Source of the DNA: Carnobacterium jeotgali MS3
GTDB taxonomy: Bacteria; Bacillota; Bacilli; Lactobacillales; Carnobacteriaceae
Direction: 5' to 3'
Length of the DNA: 64,000 nucleotides
NCBI RefSeq assembly: GCF_000745125.1
Contig: NZ_JQNF01000005.1
Coordinates: forward strand, 496,001-560,000
Shown piece after piece: positions 1 through 7,975 of this stretch; the first letter of the stretch is position 1, and each line of letters begins with the position of its first letter. The notes beneath the pieces are model-generated. The model was not told where the DNA came from. It saw only the letters and a program-made list of their open reading frames with translations, and made no database searches. The translations under genes were made by a program, and so were the position numbers.

Positions 1-392
1 ATCCGAATAGGGTCAATCCCGATGTGAGTATAAAAACGTTGATCCTCAATCGCAATGATTGCATCTTTCAGAACTTGAGGAACATCATTCTCAGAAACAA
101 GTTCTCGGTCTTCACTAGATAGGCTTAAAAATTCGTTTCCTTTCGAATCTATTAGTGTTGAAGAAACAGTATCAATTAAATCGTTCTCTGTTACGTCAGG
201 TGCCGATGAAACGTAATAGGCAAATAATCCCATACCGCCAATTAATACTGCTGCTATTAAAATGATCATTCCAACAAGAATCTTTTTCCAAAGGGAAGAA
301 GAGGATTTCTTATTTTTTTTACCTTTTTTTGAACGTTTTGCTTTTTGAGTTTGTTTTTTTGAAACACGGGACATTTCTTTTTTTTCTGGCAT
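1..392 (-). CDS. Class A penicillin-binding protein (PBP1A family), N-terminal part only
   Basis: This is the first 130 codons of a bifunctional peptidoglycan glycosyltransferase/transpeptidase; the rest runs off the left edge. The start is the ATG whose complement ends at 392, preceded by TAAGGAG. A very basic cytoplasmic tail rich in Lys, Arg and Ser (residues 1-36) is followed by one membrane segment (about 37-61). The beginning of the GT51 domain follows, including the family's EDxxFxxHxGxD-type motif, seen here as EDQRFYTHIGID. It lies 75 bp downstream of recU on the same strand, the recU-ponA arrangement known from Bacillus and enterococci, so the two are probably co-transcribed. Family assignment is firm; the exact PBP1 paralogue cannot be told from this fragment. 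Confidence 0.9.
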   Translation of the reverse strand, partial: MPEKKEMSRVSKKQTQKAKRSKKGKKNKKSSSSLWKKILVGMIILIAAVLIGGMGLFAYYVSSAPDVTENDLIDTVSSTLIDSKGNEFLSLSSEDRELVSENDVPQVLKDAIIAIEDQRFYTHIGIDPIR

Positions 393-467
393 AGTCAAAT
401 CTACTCCTTAATTCTCTTGTATGATAAAATTTCTAAATTAGTTAGAACTAATTAAACAAAACCAGTA

Positions 468-1097
468 TCATATTGATTTATCTTTTTCCTTAGCAATTAA
501 AAAATCCACGACTCTTAAATAAGGAATCCGCGGCGAGAGTTCATAATACATTTCATATCCGTTCTTTTCAAGTTCTTTTAGAGGAATTGATTTTCTCCCA
601 TCTAGTTGTTGCTTATTCCAATACTCAAGTAAATGCTTTGCTTCTAAGAGAAAAAGACGCTCACTTGCAGAAAAACGCATGATCACAAAACAAATAGCTT
701 GTTGTTTTATGCATTGTTGCATATGAATAATCTGGTGTTCATGGAAATTTTTTAATGGAAAGGAAAGTTTGTTCTTTGTTTCTTTAGCCTCGAAGTCCAA
801 ATAATAACCTTGGTAAACGCCATTATAATCTGTTGTAGAGGCATGCCTGAAGTAAGCTTCTTTGATAACGGCTGCGCTTCTTTTAGGGTAATCCACTTTG
901 ACAATCTGAACAGGTGTGGGCTTTTTATGGATAACGGCGTCTCCTTTTGCTAAATAATATTGATTACTTGCATTCAAGTCATCTTCTAAGGACATGCCTC
1001 GTTTACTAAATGAAGTTAACTGATTGTTTAGTTGCTTTTTTGGTAAAGATTTGTCACTATGAATATAGGTTTTACCATTAGGATATCGAATAGCCAA
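468..1097 (-). CDS. recU: Holliday junction resolvase RecU
   Basis: The 209-residue protein matches the RecU family of Gram-positive junction-resolving endonucleases in length and sequence. It opens with the family's MAIRYPNGK-type start and carries the N-terminal GMSLEDDLN segment. The nuclease core contains YYLDFEAKETKNK, whose D-x-E-x-K arrangement is the expected metal-binding active site. RecU resolves Holliday junctions during recombination and chromosome segregation, acting with RuvAB. It is divergent from ypsA and lies upstream of the PBP1 gene on the minus strand. A T/A-rich gap of about 70 bp separates it from ypsA and must hold both promoters. Confidence 0.95.
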   Translation of the reverse strand: MAIRYPNGKTYIHSDKSLPKKQLNNQLTSFSKRGMSLEDDLNASNQYYLAKGDAVIHKKPTPVQIVKVDYPKRSAAVIKEAYFRHASTTDYNGVYQGYYLDFEAKETKNKLSFPLKNFHEHQIIHMQQCIKQQAICFVIMRFSASERLFLLEAKHLLEYWNKQQLDGRKSIPLKELEKNGYEMYYELSPRIPYLRVVDFLIAKEKDKSI

Positions 1098-1168
1098 TTG
1101 AAATCACACTCCTGAATTGTATTATATCAAATAAAGACCTTTAAAGAAAAGGAGAATCAAATGAGTTT

Positions 1169-1711
1169 ATGAGAAACTTATATATTAGCGGCTATCGGAC
1201 ATTTGAACTTGGCATATTTAAGGAAGATGATCCAAAAATAGCGGTCATAAAAAAATGCTTGAAACAAGAAATTAGTTCATTTATTGAAGACGGAGTCGAG
1301 TGGATAATAACCAGTGCTCAGTTTGGCACAGAGCAATGGGCAGTCGAAGTTGTTGATGAACTAAAAAAAGAATACCCAGCTGTCAAAGTAGCTGTTATTC
1401 TTCCTTTTTTAGAATTTGGATCAAATTGGAATGAAAAAAATCAAAGCAAACTATCTTCTATAAAAAAACTAGCTGATTATGTTGAATCAACGTCCCATAA
1501 AACGTACCAAGATCCCTCACAATTAAAAAATCATCAAGCTTTTTTATTAGACCATTGTCAAGCAGCTTTGTTAGTGTACGATCCTGAGTTCGAAGGCAAA
1601 ACCAAGTTTGTCTACCAAGCCATAATAAAGAAACAAGAGACAAAGGAATTTGAGCTACGATTGATTGATGTAGATCAATTGCAAAATAGTAGTACCGAAG
1701 AATACTATTAA
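1169..1711 (+). CDS. ypsA: YpsA family protein (DUF1273, SLOG superfamily)
   Basis: The 180-residue protein resembles Bacillus YpsA, with an N-terminal ISGYRTFELGIF segment and a Rossmann-like SLOG fold. The family is implicated in nucleotide-derived ligand binding and, in Bacillus and Staphylococcus, in cell division; the biochemical activity is not established. It sits immediately upstream of gpsB, the conserved Firmicutes order. The ATG at 1169 lies 14 nt after the AGGAG at 1150-1154. A three-codon mini-ORF (ATG AGT TTA TGA, 1161-1172) is better spaced to that site and its stop overlaps the ypsA start as ATGA. Translation of ypsA may therefore be coupled to it, or the start region may be slightly decayed. 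Confidence 0.88.
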   Translation: MRNLYISGYRTFELGIFKEDDPKIAVIKKCLKQEISSFIEDGVEWIITSAQFGTEQWAVEVVDELKKEYPAVKVAVILPFLEFGSNWNEKNQSKLSSIKKLADYVESTSHKTYQDPSQLKNHQAFLLDHCQAALLVYDPEFEGKTKFVYQAIIKKQETKEFELRLIDVDQLQNSSTEEYY

Positions 1712-1787
1712 TTCATTCGTTTTTCATCTCTTTTATTCGTGAAGCTGTAACATAATATAAAAATTAGTTTTTTTTTCTCATTATCTT

Positions 1788-1796
1788 TGGTATAAT
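1788..1796 (+). promoter_or_regulatory. Extended -10 promoter of gpsB
   Basis: TGGTATAAT is a consensus -10 box with the TGn extension; the -35 region is only a T-rich tract. It lies 66 bp before the gpsB start and has no competing gene, so it is the likely gpsB promoter. Confidence 0.55.
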
Positions 1797-1861
1797 AAGA
1801 ATTATCGAAGAAACGAGTACAATGATTTGTTAGAAGATGAAGCAAACAAAGAGGTGTAAAC

Positions 1862-2194
1862 ATGGCAAATAGATCATTAACAACAAAAGATATTCTTCAA
1901 AAAGAATTTAAACAAAGTATGCGCGGGTATAACCCAGCTGAAGTAGATGAGTATCTTGATGAAGTGATTCGTGATTATGAATCATACAATAAAGAACTTA
2001 CCCAATTAAAAGCTGAGAACGATCGTTTATTGAGTAAAATCGATGAATTAACAAAACAAGCGTCAATTACTAAACCTAGTTATTCTTCACAACCGAATAG
2101 TACAGTAACTAATTTTGATATTTTAAAACGTTTATCTAATTTAGAACGTCATGTATTTGGCTCAAAATTAGACGAGACGGAAGACGAACTTTAA
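1862..2194 (+). CDS. gpsB: Cell-cycle protein GpsB (DivIVA-domain)
   Basis: This 110-residue protein has the GpsB/DivIVA N-terminal domain (about residues 5-65). The membrane-binding helix region includes [20 protein letters not shown], followed by a coiled coil (about 40-68). A short C-terminal segment with [13 protein letters not shown] is the trimerisation motif of GpsB. GpsB is a cytoplasmic adaptor that shuttles between division site and lateral wall and binds the cytoplasmic tails of class A PBPs. The PBP1 tail encoded at 1-392 is a plausible partner. It is preceded by GAGGTG and an extended -10 promoter and followed by rnpB, the common Firmicutes order. Confidence 0.95.
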   Translation: MANRSLTTKDILQKEFKQSMRGYNPAEVDEYLDEVIRDYESYNKELTQLKAENDRLLSKIDELTKQASITKPSYSSQPNSTVTNFDILKRLSNLERHVFGSKLDETEDEL

Positions 2195-2245
2195 ACTTTT
2201 TAGTTTAAAGAAGTTTTTAAACCAGTTAACAAGCAATAAAAAAAC

Positions 2246-2640
2246 ATTTGTAAATTTCGGGTAATTGCGGTTTAGCTTGACTAAACTGAGGAAAGTCCAT
2301 GCTCGCACAAGCTGCGATGCTTGTAGTGTTCGTGCCTGGCGAAATCATAAGCCAGGGCCTTCATTTAATTATGGAGAGACGGCAGAAAAAAGAGCTAAGG
2401 CTGTAAAGCTATGCTTGAGTATTCTTGAAAGTGCCACAGTGACGAAGCAATACGGGAAACGGTATTGGTGGAACGCGGTAAACCCCTCGAGCGAGCAACC
2501 CAAACTTTGGTAGGGGCACTTTTCCTAGGGAATTGAACCGATGGAAGAGGCAGTAATTGCAGACAGATAATTACCTCCGGATAAAACAGACCCTGACTTT
2601 TTATCTGAGACAGAACATGGCTTACAGAAATTTACAAATT
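2246..2640 (+). ncRNA. rnpB: RNase P RNA, Bacillus (type B)
   Basis: This is the catalytic RNA of ribonuclease P, which trims the 5' leader of pre-tRNAs. Conserved regions are visible: GAGGAAAGTCCATGCTCGCA near the 5' end (CR I, P4 strand), a central GGTGGAACGCGGTAAACCC segment, and AGAACATGGCTTACAGA at the 3' end, which closes P4. The ends pair through TTTGTAAATTTC (2248-2259) and GAAATTTACAAA (2627-2638), defining P1. Ends are estimates to within a few bases. A rho-independent terminator follows at once. An ORF reading through the RNA is spurious. Confidence 0.97.
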
Positions 2641-2649
2641 CAGGTATGG

Positions 2650-2672
2650 AACCCTCCTTTTTGGAGGGTTTT
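2650..2672 (+). terminator. rnpB terminator
   Basis: AACCCTCC and GGAGGGTT form an 8-bp stem with a TTTTT loop, followed by a short T run, ten bases after the RNase P RNA. Confidence 0.85.
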
Positions 2673-2724
2673 ATATTTATCTTAGAAATTACTTAAAAAA
2701 AGAAAAAAGAATTGGAGCAAATAT

Positions 2725-3870
2725 ATGAAAACATTTCAACTTGTTGCAACAGCAGCTAGCGGAATAGAAGCATTAGTAGGAAAAGAAATCAAAGCTTTAG
2801 GCTATGAGTGTCAAGTAGAGAATGGTAAAGTCTTTTTCGAAGGAACTGAAAAAGATATTGCTAAAACAAATCTTTGGTTGAGAACAGCTGACCGTGTTAA
2901 AATCATTGTTGGTGAATTTGACGCGTATGAATTTGACGAATTATTTGAAAAAACAAAAGCTTTACCATGGGAAGACCTTTTACCAATGGATGCTAATTTT
3001 CCTGTAGCTGGAAAATCAATCAAGTCAAAATTATATAGTGTATCGGATTGCCAAGCTATTGTAAAAAAAGCAATTGTTAATCGCTTGAGCGAAGTTTATC
3101 ATCGTAATACACGTTTACCAGAAACGGGTGCTTTATATCAATTAGAAGTGGCGTTATTGAAAGATAAGGTTACTTTAACATTGGATACAACTGGACCAAG
3201 TTTGTTTAAACGTGGATACCGTTCTGCTAAAGGTGGCGCACCTTTAAAAGAAAATATGGCTGCAGCACTTGTGCAATTAACGAATTGGCGCAAAGACCGT
3301 CCTTTCTATGATCCCGTGTGTGGCTCAGGAACGATCGTGATTGAAGCAGCTTTAATTGGTCATAATATTGCTCCAGGATCTAATCGTTCATTCAGTTGCG
3401 AAGAATGGGAATGGTTTGATCAAAGTGTTTTTGAAGAAGTTCGTGCAGAAGCAGATGCTGCAGTGGATCATGATATTGTATTGGATATTATGGGTACTGA
3501 TATTGATGGTACGATGATCGAAATTGCCAAAGCAAATGCAGATGAAGCAGGAGTAGGCAGCAGTATTACATTTAAACAAATGCAATTAGCTGATTTTACG
3601 ACTGAAAAAGAATATGGTGTTATCTTAGCTAATCCTCCTTATGGAGAAAGGTTAGGTGAAGAAGAAGAAGTTCACAAACTATACAGAGAAATGGGAAAAG
3701 TATACCGCCCATTAAAAACTTGGAGTAAGTACATTATTACAAGTGATTTAGCTTTTGAAACATTTTATAGAGAAAAAGCGACTAAAAAACGTAAATTATA
3801 TAACGGCGCTTTGAGAACAGATTTATTCCAATATTGGGGCGAACGTCCTCCTAGAGCACCTCGTAATTAA
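2725..3870 (+). CDS. RlmL/YpsC-type rRNA N2-guanine methyltransferase with THUMP domain
   Basis: The 381-residue protein has an N-terminal ferredoxin-like/THUMP RNA-binding part (about residues 1-165) and a C-terminal SAM-dependent methyltransferase domain. Motif I is seen as DPVCGSGTIVIEAA and the N6/N2-methylase signature as NPPYGERLG (about residue 310). It corresponds to Bacillus YpsC and the N-terminal half of E. coli RlmL, which makes m2G2445 in 23S rRNA. The target here is inferred from the family. The start ATG is preceded by GGAG. It follows rnpB and is closed by a terminator shared with the convergent RNase HI-like gene. Confidence 0.9.
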   Translation: MKTFQLVATAASGIEALVGKEIKALGYECQVENGKVFFEGTEKDIAKTNLWLRTADRVKIIVGEFDAYEFDELFEKTKALPWEDLLPMDANFPVAGKSIKSKLYSVSDCQAIVKKAIVNRLSEVYHRNTRLPETGALYQLEVALLKDKVTLTLDTTGPSLFKRGYRSAKGGAPLKENMAAALVQLTNWRKDRPFYDPVCGSGTIVIEAALIGHNIAPGSNRSFSCEEWEWFDQSVFEEVRAEADAAVDHDIVLDIMGTDIDGTMIEIAKANADEAGVGSSITFKQMQLADFTTEKEYGVILANPPYGERLGEEEEVHKLYREMGKVYRPLKTWSKYIITSDLAFETFYREKATKKRKLYNGALRTDLFQYWGERPPRAPRN

Positions 3871-3879
3871 AAAAGAAAA

Positions 3880-3918
3880 AATAACAGCTTAAGCTTGTCT
3901 TAAGGCTGTTATTTTTTT
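3880..3918. terminator. Bidirectional terminator, methyltransferase gene / RNase HI-like gene
   Basis: AATAACAGCTTAAG and CTTAAGGCTGTTATT form a long stem with a 5-nt loop and one bulged G. A T run follows on the plus side and an A-rich run precedes it, so it can stop both convergent transcripts. It overlaps the last codons of the minus-strand gene. Confidence 0.8.
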
Positions 3919-4322
3919 GAAATTATTTTTTGCAAAGCTTGTTTAGCCAGATTATCAGCACCTTTATTTTTTGATTCTGGAATCCATTCAATAAAAAAAA
4001 GTGGGAAATGTGTGAGTCTTTCTTGAATAGTGGTTAAGTGAACGTTAAAAAGATCTTTTTTTACGTAATTTTTTTTAACAGCCGAGGCTACTAATTTGCT
4101 ATCTGTGTACATCATTAAAGTTTCATCGGTCAAATTGTGTTCAATTAAGTAATGAAGTCCCTTTAAAAGTGCTTCAAATTCAGCTTCATGATTACTCATT
4201 TCTTTTTCAAGAGCAATAGATAATTGCTCGTGTCTATCTTCAGTACTAATGACGATTCCTACACCGCTGGGACCAGGATTGTTTTTTGTGGAAGCATCAG
4301 TATACATTTTAATCATATTCAT
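3909..4322 (-). CDS. RNase HI-like protein
   Basis: The 137-residue protein has the RNase H fold with all four catalytic acidic residues visible: Asp in MYTDAST, Glu in EAEFEALLKG, Asp in MYTDSKLV and Asp in GADNLAKQAL. It would cleave RNA in RNA:DNA hybrids. It is shorter than E. coli RnhA and lacks an obvious basic handle region, like Bacillus YpeP/YpdQ. Activity is therefore inferred from the residues. The start ATG has AAAGGAAG seven bases upstream. It diverges from the EbsA-like gene, with only 79 bp between the two starts. Confidence 0.85.
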   Translation of the reverse strand: MNMIKMYTDASTKNNPGPSGVGIVISTEDRHEQLSIALEKEMSNHEAEFEALLKGLHYLIEHNLTDETLMMYTDSKLVASAVKKNYVKKDLFNVHLTTIQERLTHFPLFFIEWIPESKNKGADNLAKQALQKIISKK

Positions 4323-4401
4323 TTACTTCCTTTCATTTAAATGGGTTTCTGACTTTAGATATGTTAAAATGAGAATACTTTCGTATAAGGAGTGCAACGT
4401 A

Positions 4402-4854
4402 TTGGATGATAATACTCGTTTGAAATTTTCTCTTTCAATAGAACCAGCTTTTCAAGTTATTTATTGGTCAATTTGTTGGCTAGCCTTTTTTTTATTTCTT
4501 ATTTTAGCTTTAGAAACACAATCTATTAGTCTTACAATGGTTAGTTTAATTATTATATTTGGCATACTTTTATTTTTTGGACTAGGCTCTACTCTAAAGA
4601 TAAAAAATAACAACTTGAAAATTAGTTATTTTAGAGGAATTAAAAAAAAGAGTATTTCACTAGATGAACTAACAAAAATAACGTTTTCTGATAAAAGGGA
4701 AATCAATGTATTTCTCAACCAAGATAAAGAAGGGTTTCAGATTTACTTAAACAAAAAGAATAAAAAAAAGTTTTATGAGTATATCAAAACTAATGCACCA
4801 TTAATTCAATTAGAACAACAAGATAGATGGGATGAGCTATCCGAACATAAGTAA
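4402..4854 (+). CDS. EbsA-like membrane protein
   Basis: The 150-residue protein has two adjacent membrane segments (about residues 22-41 and 45-63). A soluble PH-like domain rich in Lys follows, with GIKKKSISLDELTKITFSD. Size, topology and its place between an RNase HI-like gene and a cold-shock gene suggest the EbsA family of enterococci, a poorly characterised protein sometimes called pore-forming. This name rests on recollection of the family rather than a motif. The start is TTG at 4402, nine bases after AAGGAG. The in-frame ATG at 4369 is less likely and a still earlier one would overlap the divergent gene. Confidence 0.6.
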   Translation: MDDNTRLKFSLSIEPAFQVIYWSICWLAFFLFLILALETQSISLTMVSLIIIFGILLFFGLGSTLKIKNNNLKISYFRGIKKKSISLDELTKITFSDKREINVFLNQDKEGFQIYLNKKNKKKFYEYIKTNAPLIQLEQQDRWDELSEHK

Positions 4855-4856
4855 GT

Positions 4857-4892
4857 AAAAAACGATACCCTAAATCAGGCGTATCGTTTTTT
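4857..4892. terminator. Bidirectional terminator, EbsA-like gene / csp
   Basis: AAAACGATAC and GTATCGTTTT form a 10-bp stem with a 12-nt loop, with T and A runs on both flanks between convergent genes. Confidence 0.85.
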
Positions 4893-4915
4893 GGGTATTC
4901 ATATAGCTAATTAAA

Positions 4916-5122
4916 TTAGTCTAGAACAATGACGTTAGTAGCTTGAGGGCCACGGGTGCCTTCCAAAATTTCGAATGAAACAAGTTGTCCATCAGTCAAA
5001 GATTTAAAGCCATCTTCATTCACAATACCCGTAAAGTGAACGAAAATATCCTCGGTTTCGTTGTATTCAATAAATCCGTATCCTTTTTCGTTGCTGAACC
5101 ATTTAACTGTTCCATTTTCCAT
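4916..5122 (-). CDS. Cold-shock protein, CspA/CspB family
   Basis: The 68-residue protein is a single cold-shock domain. Both RNA-binding motifs are present: KGYGFIEY (RNP1) and DIFVHF (RNP2). These proteins bind single-stranded RNA and act as RNA chaperones. The start follows AAGGGGG. A near-consensus promoter lies upstream at 5202-5230, giving a 5' UTR of roughly 70 nt. Such leaders often confer cold regulation in this family, though no known element was identified here. Confidence 0.95.
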   Translation of the reverse strand: MENGTVKWFSNEKGYGFIEYNETEDIFVHFTGIVNEDGFKSLTDGQLVSFEILEGTRGPQATNVIVLD

Positions 5123-5201
5123 CTACGAAACCCCCTTGTTGAGCTGTTTTAATAACATTCAGTTTCTTTATTCTAAAGTCTAAAACAACTGACCTAATAT
5201 T

Positions 5202-5230
5202 ATTATAGAAACAATTGAGCTATTCGTCAA
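5202..5230 (-). promoter_or_regulatory. Sigma-A promoter of the cold-shock gene
   Basis: On the minus strand TTGACG, a 17-nt spacer and TATAAT form a near-perfect vegetative promoter. Transcription would start near 5195. Confidence 0.8.
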
Positions 5231-5315
5231 TTCTATCTAATTTTGAAAATACTAAAAGAAATATTTCAATTGATTTTTTAGATAAGCAATCCAAGAAGAG
5301 AGGAGGTTGATTGAT

Positions 5316-5966
5316 TTGGATACAGTATTAACAACTGACCTAGTTGCCTTAGCTAAAAAACGTTCCCAACATTTCAATGTTGAAGGCTTTGTCTATGGGC
5401 AAGGTCCCGTTAATCCTAAATTCTTATTAATAGGAGAAGCTCCTGGAGAAACAGAAGCTTTAAATGGAATCCATTTTTCTGGGAGAGCAGGGAAAGAACT
5501 GATGCGTTTTTTTGACCTGTTGGAAGTTGATCGAAAGGAAGTTTATATTACAAGTGCTTTTCGGAGTCGTCCTTATCGATATAAAGAAAAAATAGACCGC
5601 AAAACCAAACAAGTTGTGCTAAGAAAGTATAACCGACCTCCAACTAAACAGGAACTGATCGCACATGCTCCATTATTAGATCAAGAAATTGAGAAAGTCC
5701 AAGCACCTTACATTTTAACTATGGGAAATATTGGGTTACAAAGACTGCTCGGACCAAAAGCAAAAGTTTCAGCTCAACATGGACAATTGTATAAAGGGCC
5801 AGTATTGCGTTTAGTTTCTTTAAAGGACAATACGTACACCTGGACTGAAAAAGATTATGCTGTTTTTTCGACTTTTCATCCAGCAGCGATATTTTACAAT
5901 CGTCAGTTATTAGAAACCATTCACGAAGATCTTGCTGAATTTAAAAAACTGATTCATAAAATATAA
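5316..5966 (+). CDS. Uracil-DNA glycosylase superfamily protein
   Basis: The protein of about 216 residues carries motif A as GEAPGETEA and motif B as FHPAAIFYN, the signature of family 4/5-type uracil-DNA glycosylases that start base-excision repair. Family 4 and 5 enzymes normally hold a [4Fe-4S] cluster through four cysteines. This protein contains no cysteine at all, so it cannot bind such a cluster. An extra basic loop of about 25 residues (SRPYRYKEK onward) lies in the middle. TTG at 5316 is preferred because it sits nine bases after AGGAGG (5301-5306); the in-frame TTG at 5307 abuts that site. The gene is single with its own leader. Confidence 0.8.
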   Translation: MDTVLTTDLVALAKKRSQHFNVEGFVYGQGPVNPKFLLIGEAPGETEALNGIHFSGRAGKELMRFFDLLEVDRKEVYITSAFRSRPYRYKEKIDRKTKQVVLRKYNRPPTKQELIAHAPLLDQEIEKVQAPYILTMGNIGLQRLLGPKAKVSAQHGQLYKGPVLRLVSLKDNTYTWTEKDYAVFSTFHPAAIFYNRQLLETIHEDLAEFKKLIHKI

Positions 5967-6055
5967 TTGGAGCAGTCTAAAGATATTATGAATAAAAAAT
6001 GGTAGAATGTTAAAGATAAGCAAATATGTAGGATAAAGGAATGTGAAGATAAAAG

Positions 6056-7957
6056 ATGAAAGAATTAAAAGTACAGAATTTGACAAAAACATACGGAGAA
6101 AAAGTATTATTTGATGATATTAGTTTTTCAATCATGGAAGGCGAAAGAATCGGTTTAATTGGAGTGAATGGTTCTGGGAAAACGAATTTACTGAATGTAA
6201 TCACAGGAAATGATAGTGCTGAAAAAGGCAGTATCCAAAAACCGAAAGACTATACAATTAGTTATTTGATGCAAGAACCAGATTTGAACCCTGATAAATC
6301 TGTTTTCGATGCTGTTTTTGAGGGAGATACACCCATCTTAGTGGCTGTTAGAAACTATGAAAGAGCCTTAGAATTGTTAACGGCAGATCCAATGGATGAA
6401 AAATGCCAAAATAGGTATTCAAGAGCTGAACAAGCTATGAATGATGAAAATGCTTGGATAGCTGATACAAACGCAACGACAATTTTGACTAAATTAGGTA
6501 TTAGTGATTTAGAACAATTGGTGGGAACGTTATCCGGTGGTCAGAGAAAACGAGTAGGTTTAGCACAAGTGTTAATTCAAGAACCCGATTTGCTAGTTTT
6601 AGATGAACCAACAAACCATTTAGACTTTGAGACAATCACGTGGTTAGAAAGTTATTTAAGTGCGTATAAAGGAGCCCTATTGCTTGTAACACATGACCGT
6701 TATTTCTTAGACCGAATTGTTAATCGAATGGTTGAATTATTCCATGGAAATGCGACGTTCTATACAGGTAACTATGAGCAATACGTGATTAATAGAGCTC
6801 AAAGACAAGAAGCAGCCGTAGTGGCAGATCATAAAAGGAAACAGATGTATACGAAAGAATTAGCTTGGATGCGAACTGGAGCAAAAGCACGCTCAACAAA
6901 ACAACAAGCTAGAATCGGTCGTTTTAAAGATTTAGAAGACAATTTAAAACAATCAAACGTAGATGAATCAGTTGAAATGAATTTAGAAGGATCGCGCTTA
7001 GGAAAACGAGTCTTTGAATTGAAAGATGCATCGCTGAATCTAGGCGGAAAAGTTATATTAGATCACTTCAATATGTTGATTCAAACGAAAGATCGAATTG
7101 GGATAAGCGGAGAAAACGGAGCGGGTAAATCAACCTTCTTAAATACACTAGCTGGAAGATTCCCATTAGATTCAGGAGAAATGGTTGTTGGTGAAACGGT
7201 AAAAGTTGCTTACTTCACGCAAGTAATTGAAGAAATGAACCCTAATAAGCGTGTCATTTCTTATTTACAAGAAGTTGGTGAAGAAGTAGAAACAACTAAT
7301 GGTGAACGAATCAGTGTGACAAATTTATTGGAACAGTTCTTATTTGAGCGTCATACACATGGTACGCTGATTGGTAAATTATCTGGTGGAGAAAAAAGAC
7401 GTTTGTATCTATTGAAGTTATTGATGCAACAACCAAATGTATTATTGCTGGATGAACCCACCAATGATTTAGATATTGCAACTTTAACGGTCTTAGAAGA
7501 TTATATCGAAACATTCCCAGGAGCAGTTATTTCAGTTTCCCATGACCGTTACTTCTTAGATAAAACAGTAGAAAAATTACTGATATTTGATGGACATGGA
7601 AAAATCAGACCATTTTATGGCAGTATTACAGATTATATCGAAGAAGAAAAAGAGAAAAAACAAGGTCGCTCGGTTCAAAGTAGTGATTCAGTTACAAAAG
7701 TTGCCACACAACCGGAACCAGTTGTGGTAGATGAAAAAGTGAAATTAACCTTTATAGAACAAAAAGAATGGTCCACGATAGAAGAAGAAATGTTTAATCT
7801 TGAAAATAAAATTGAGACACTCAAACAAGAGATGCTAAAATCGGGTAGTAATTTTAGTTTGCTACAAGAACAGCAAGAACAAGTAACGGTTTTTGAAAAA
7901 GAGCTAGAAGAAAAAATGAATCGTTGGGAATATTTAAGTCAATACGCAAATGATTAA
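6056..7957 (+). CDS. ABC-F family ATPase (YfmR/Uup type)
   Basis: The 633-residue soluble protein has two ABC ATPase domains and no membrane segment. Domain 1 has Walker A GVNGSGKTN, signature LSGGQ and Walker B LLVLDEPTNHLD. Domain 2 has GENGAGKS, LSGGEKRR and VLLLDEPTNDLD. The domains are joined by the ABC-F linker of about 80 residues (near 235-315, with KARSTKQQARI). The C-terminal 70 residues are predicted coiled coil, typical of Uup/YfmR. ABC-F proteins bind the ribosomal E site; YfmR and Uup are linked to rescue of stalled ribosomes. It is a housekeeping type, with no sign of an antibiotic-resistance ABC-F. It ends 18 bp before thyA. Confidence 0.92.
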   Translation: MKELKVQNLTKTYGEKVLFDDISFSIMEGERIGLIGVNGSGKTNLLNVITGNDSAEKGSIQKPKDYTISYLMQEPDLNPDKSVFDAVFEGDTPILVAVRNYERALELLTADPMDEKCQNRYSRAEQAMNDENAWIADTNATTILTKLGISDLEQLVGTLSGGQRKRVGLAQVLIQEPDLLVLDEPTNHLDFETITWLESYLSAYKGALLLVTHDRYFLDRIVNRMVELFHGNATFYTGNYEQYVINRAQRQEAAVVADHKRKQMYTKELAWMRTGAKARSTKQQARIGRFKDLEDNLKQSNVDESVEMNLEGSRLGKRVFELKDASLNLGGKVILDHFNMLIQTKDRIGISGENGAGKSTFLNTLAGRFPLDSGEMVVGETVKVAYFTQVIEEMNPNKRVISYLQEVGEEVETTNGERISVTNLLEQFLFERHTHGTLIGKLSGGEKRRLYLLKLLMQQPNVLLLDEPTNDLDIATLTVLEDYIETFPGAVISVSHDRYFLDKTVEKLLIFDGHGKIRPFYGSITDYIEEEKEKKQGRSVQSSDSVTKVATQPEPVVVDEKVKLTFIEQKEWSTIEEEMFNLENKIETLKQEMLKSGSNFSLLQEQQEQVTVFEKELEEKMNRWEYLSQYAND

Positions 7958-7975
7958 ACCATAGGAGGTAAGGTT

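Noticed and set aside
2265-2513. 82-codon ORF on the plus strand
   Set aside because: It lies wholly inside the RNase P RNA gene and encodes nothing recognisable.
6056-7957. ABC-F gene as an antibiotic-resistance determinant
   Set aside because: The C-terminal coiled coil and sequence fit the housekeeping YfmR/Uup type, and the context is core genome.
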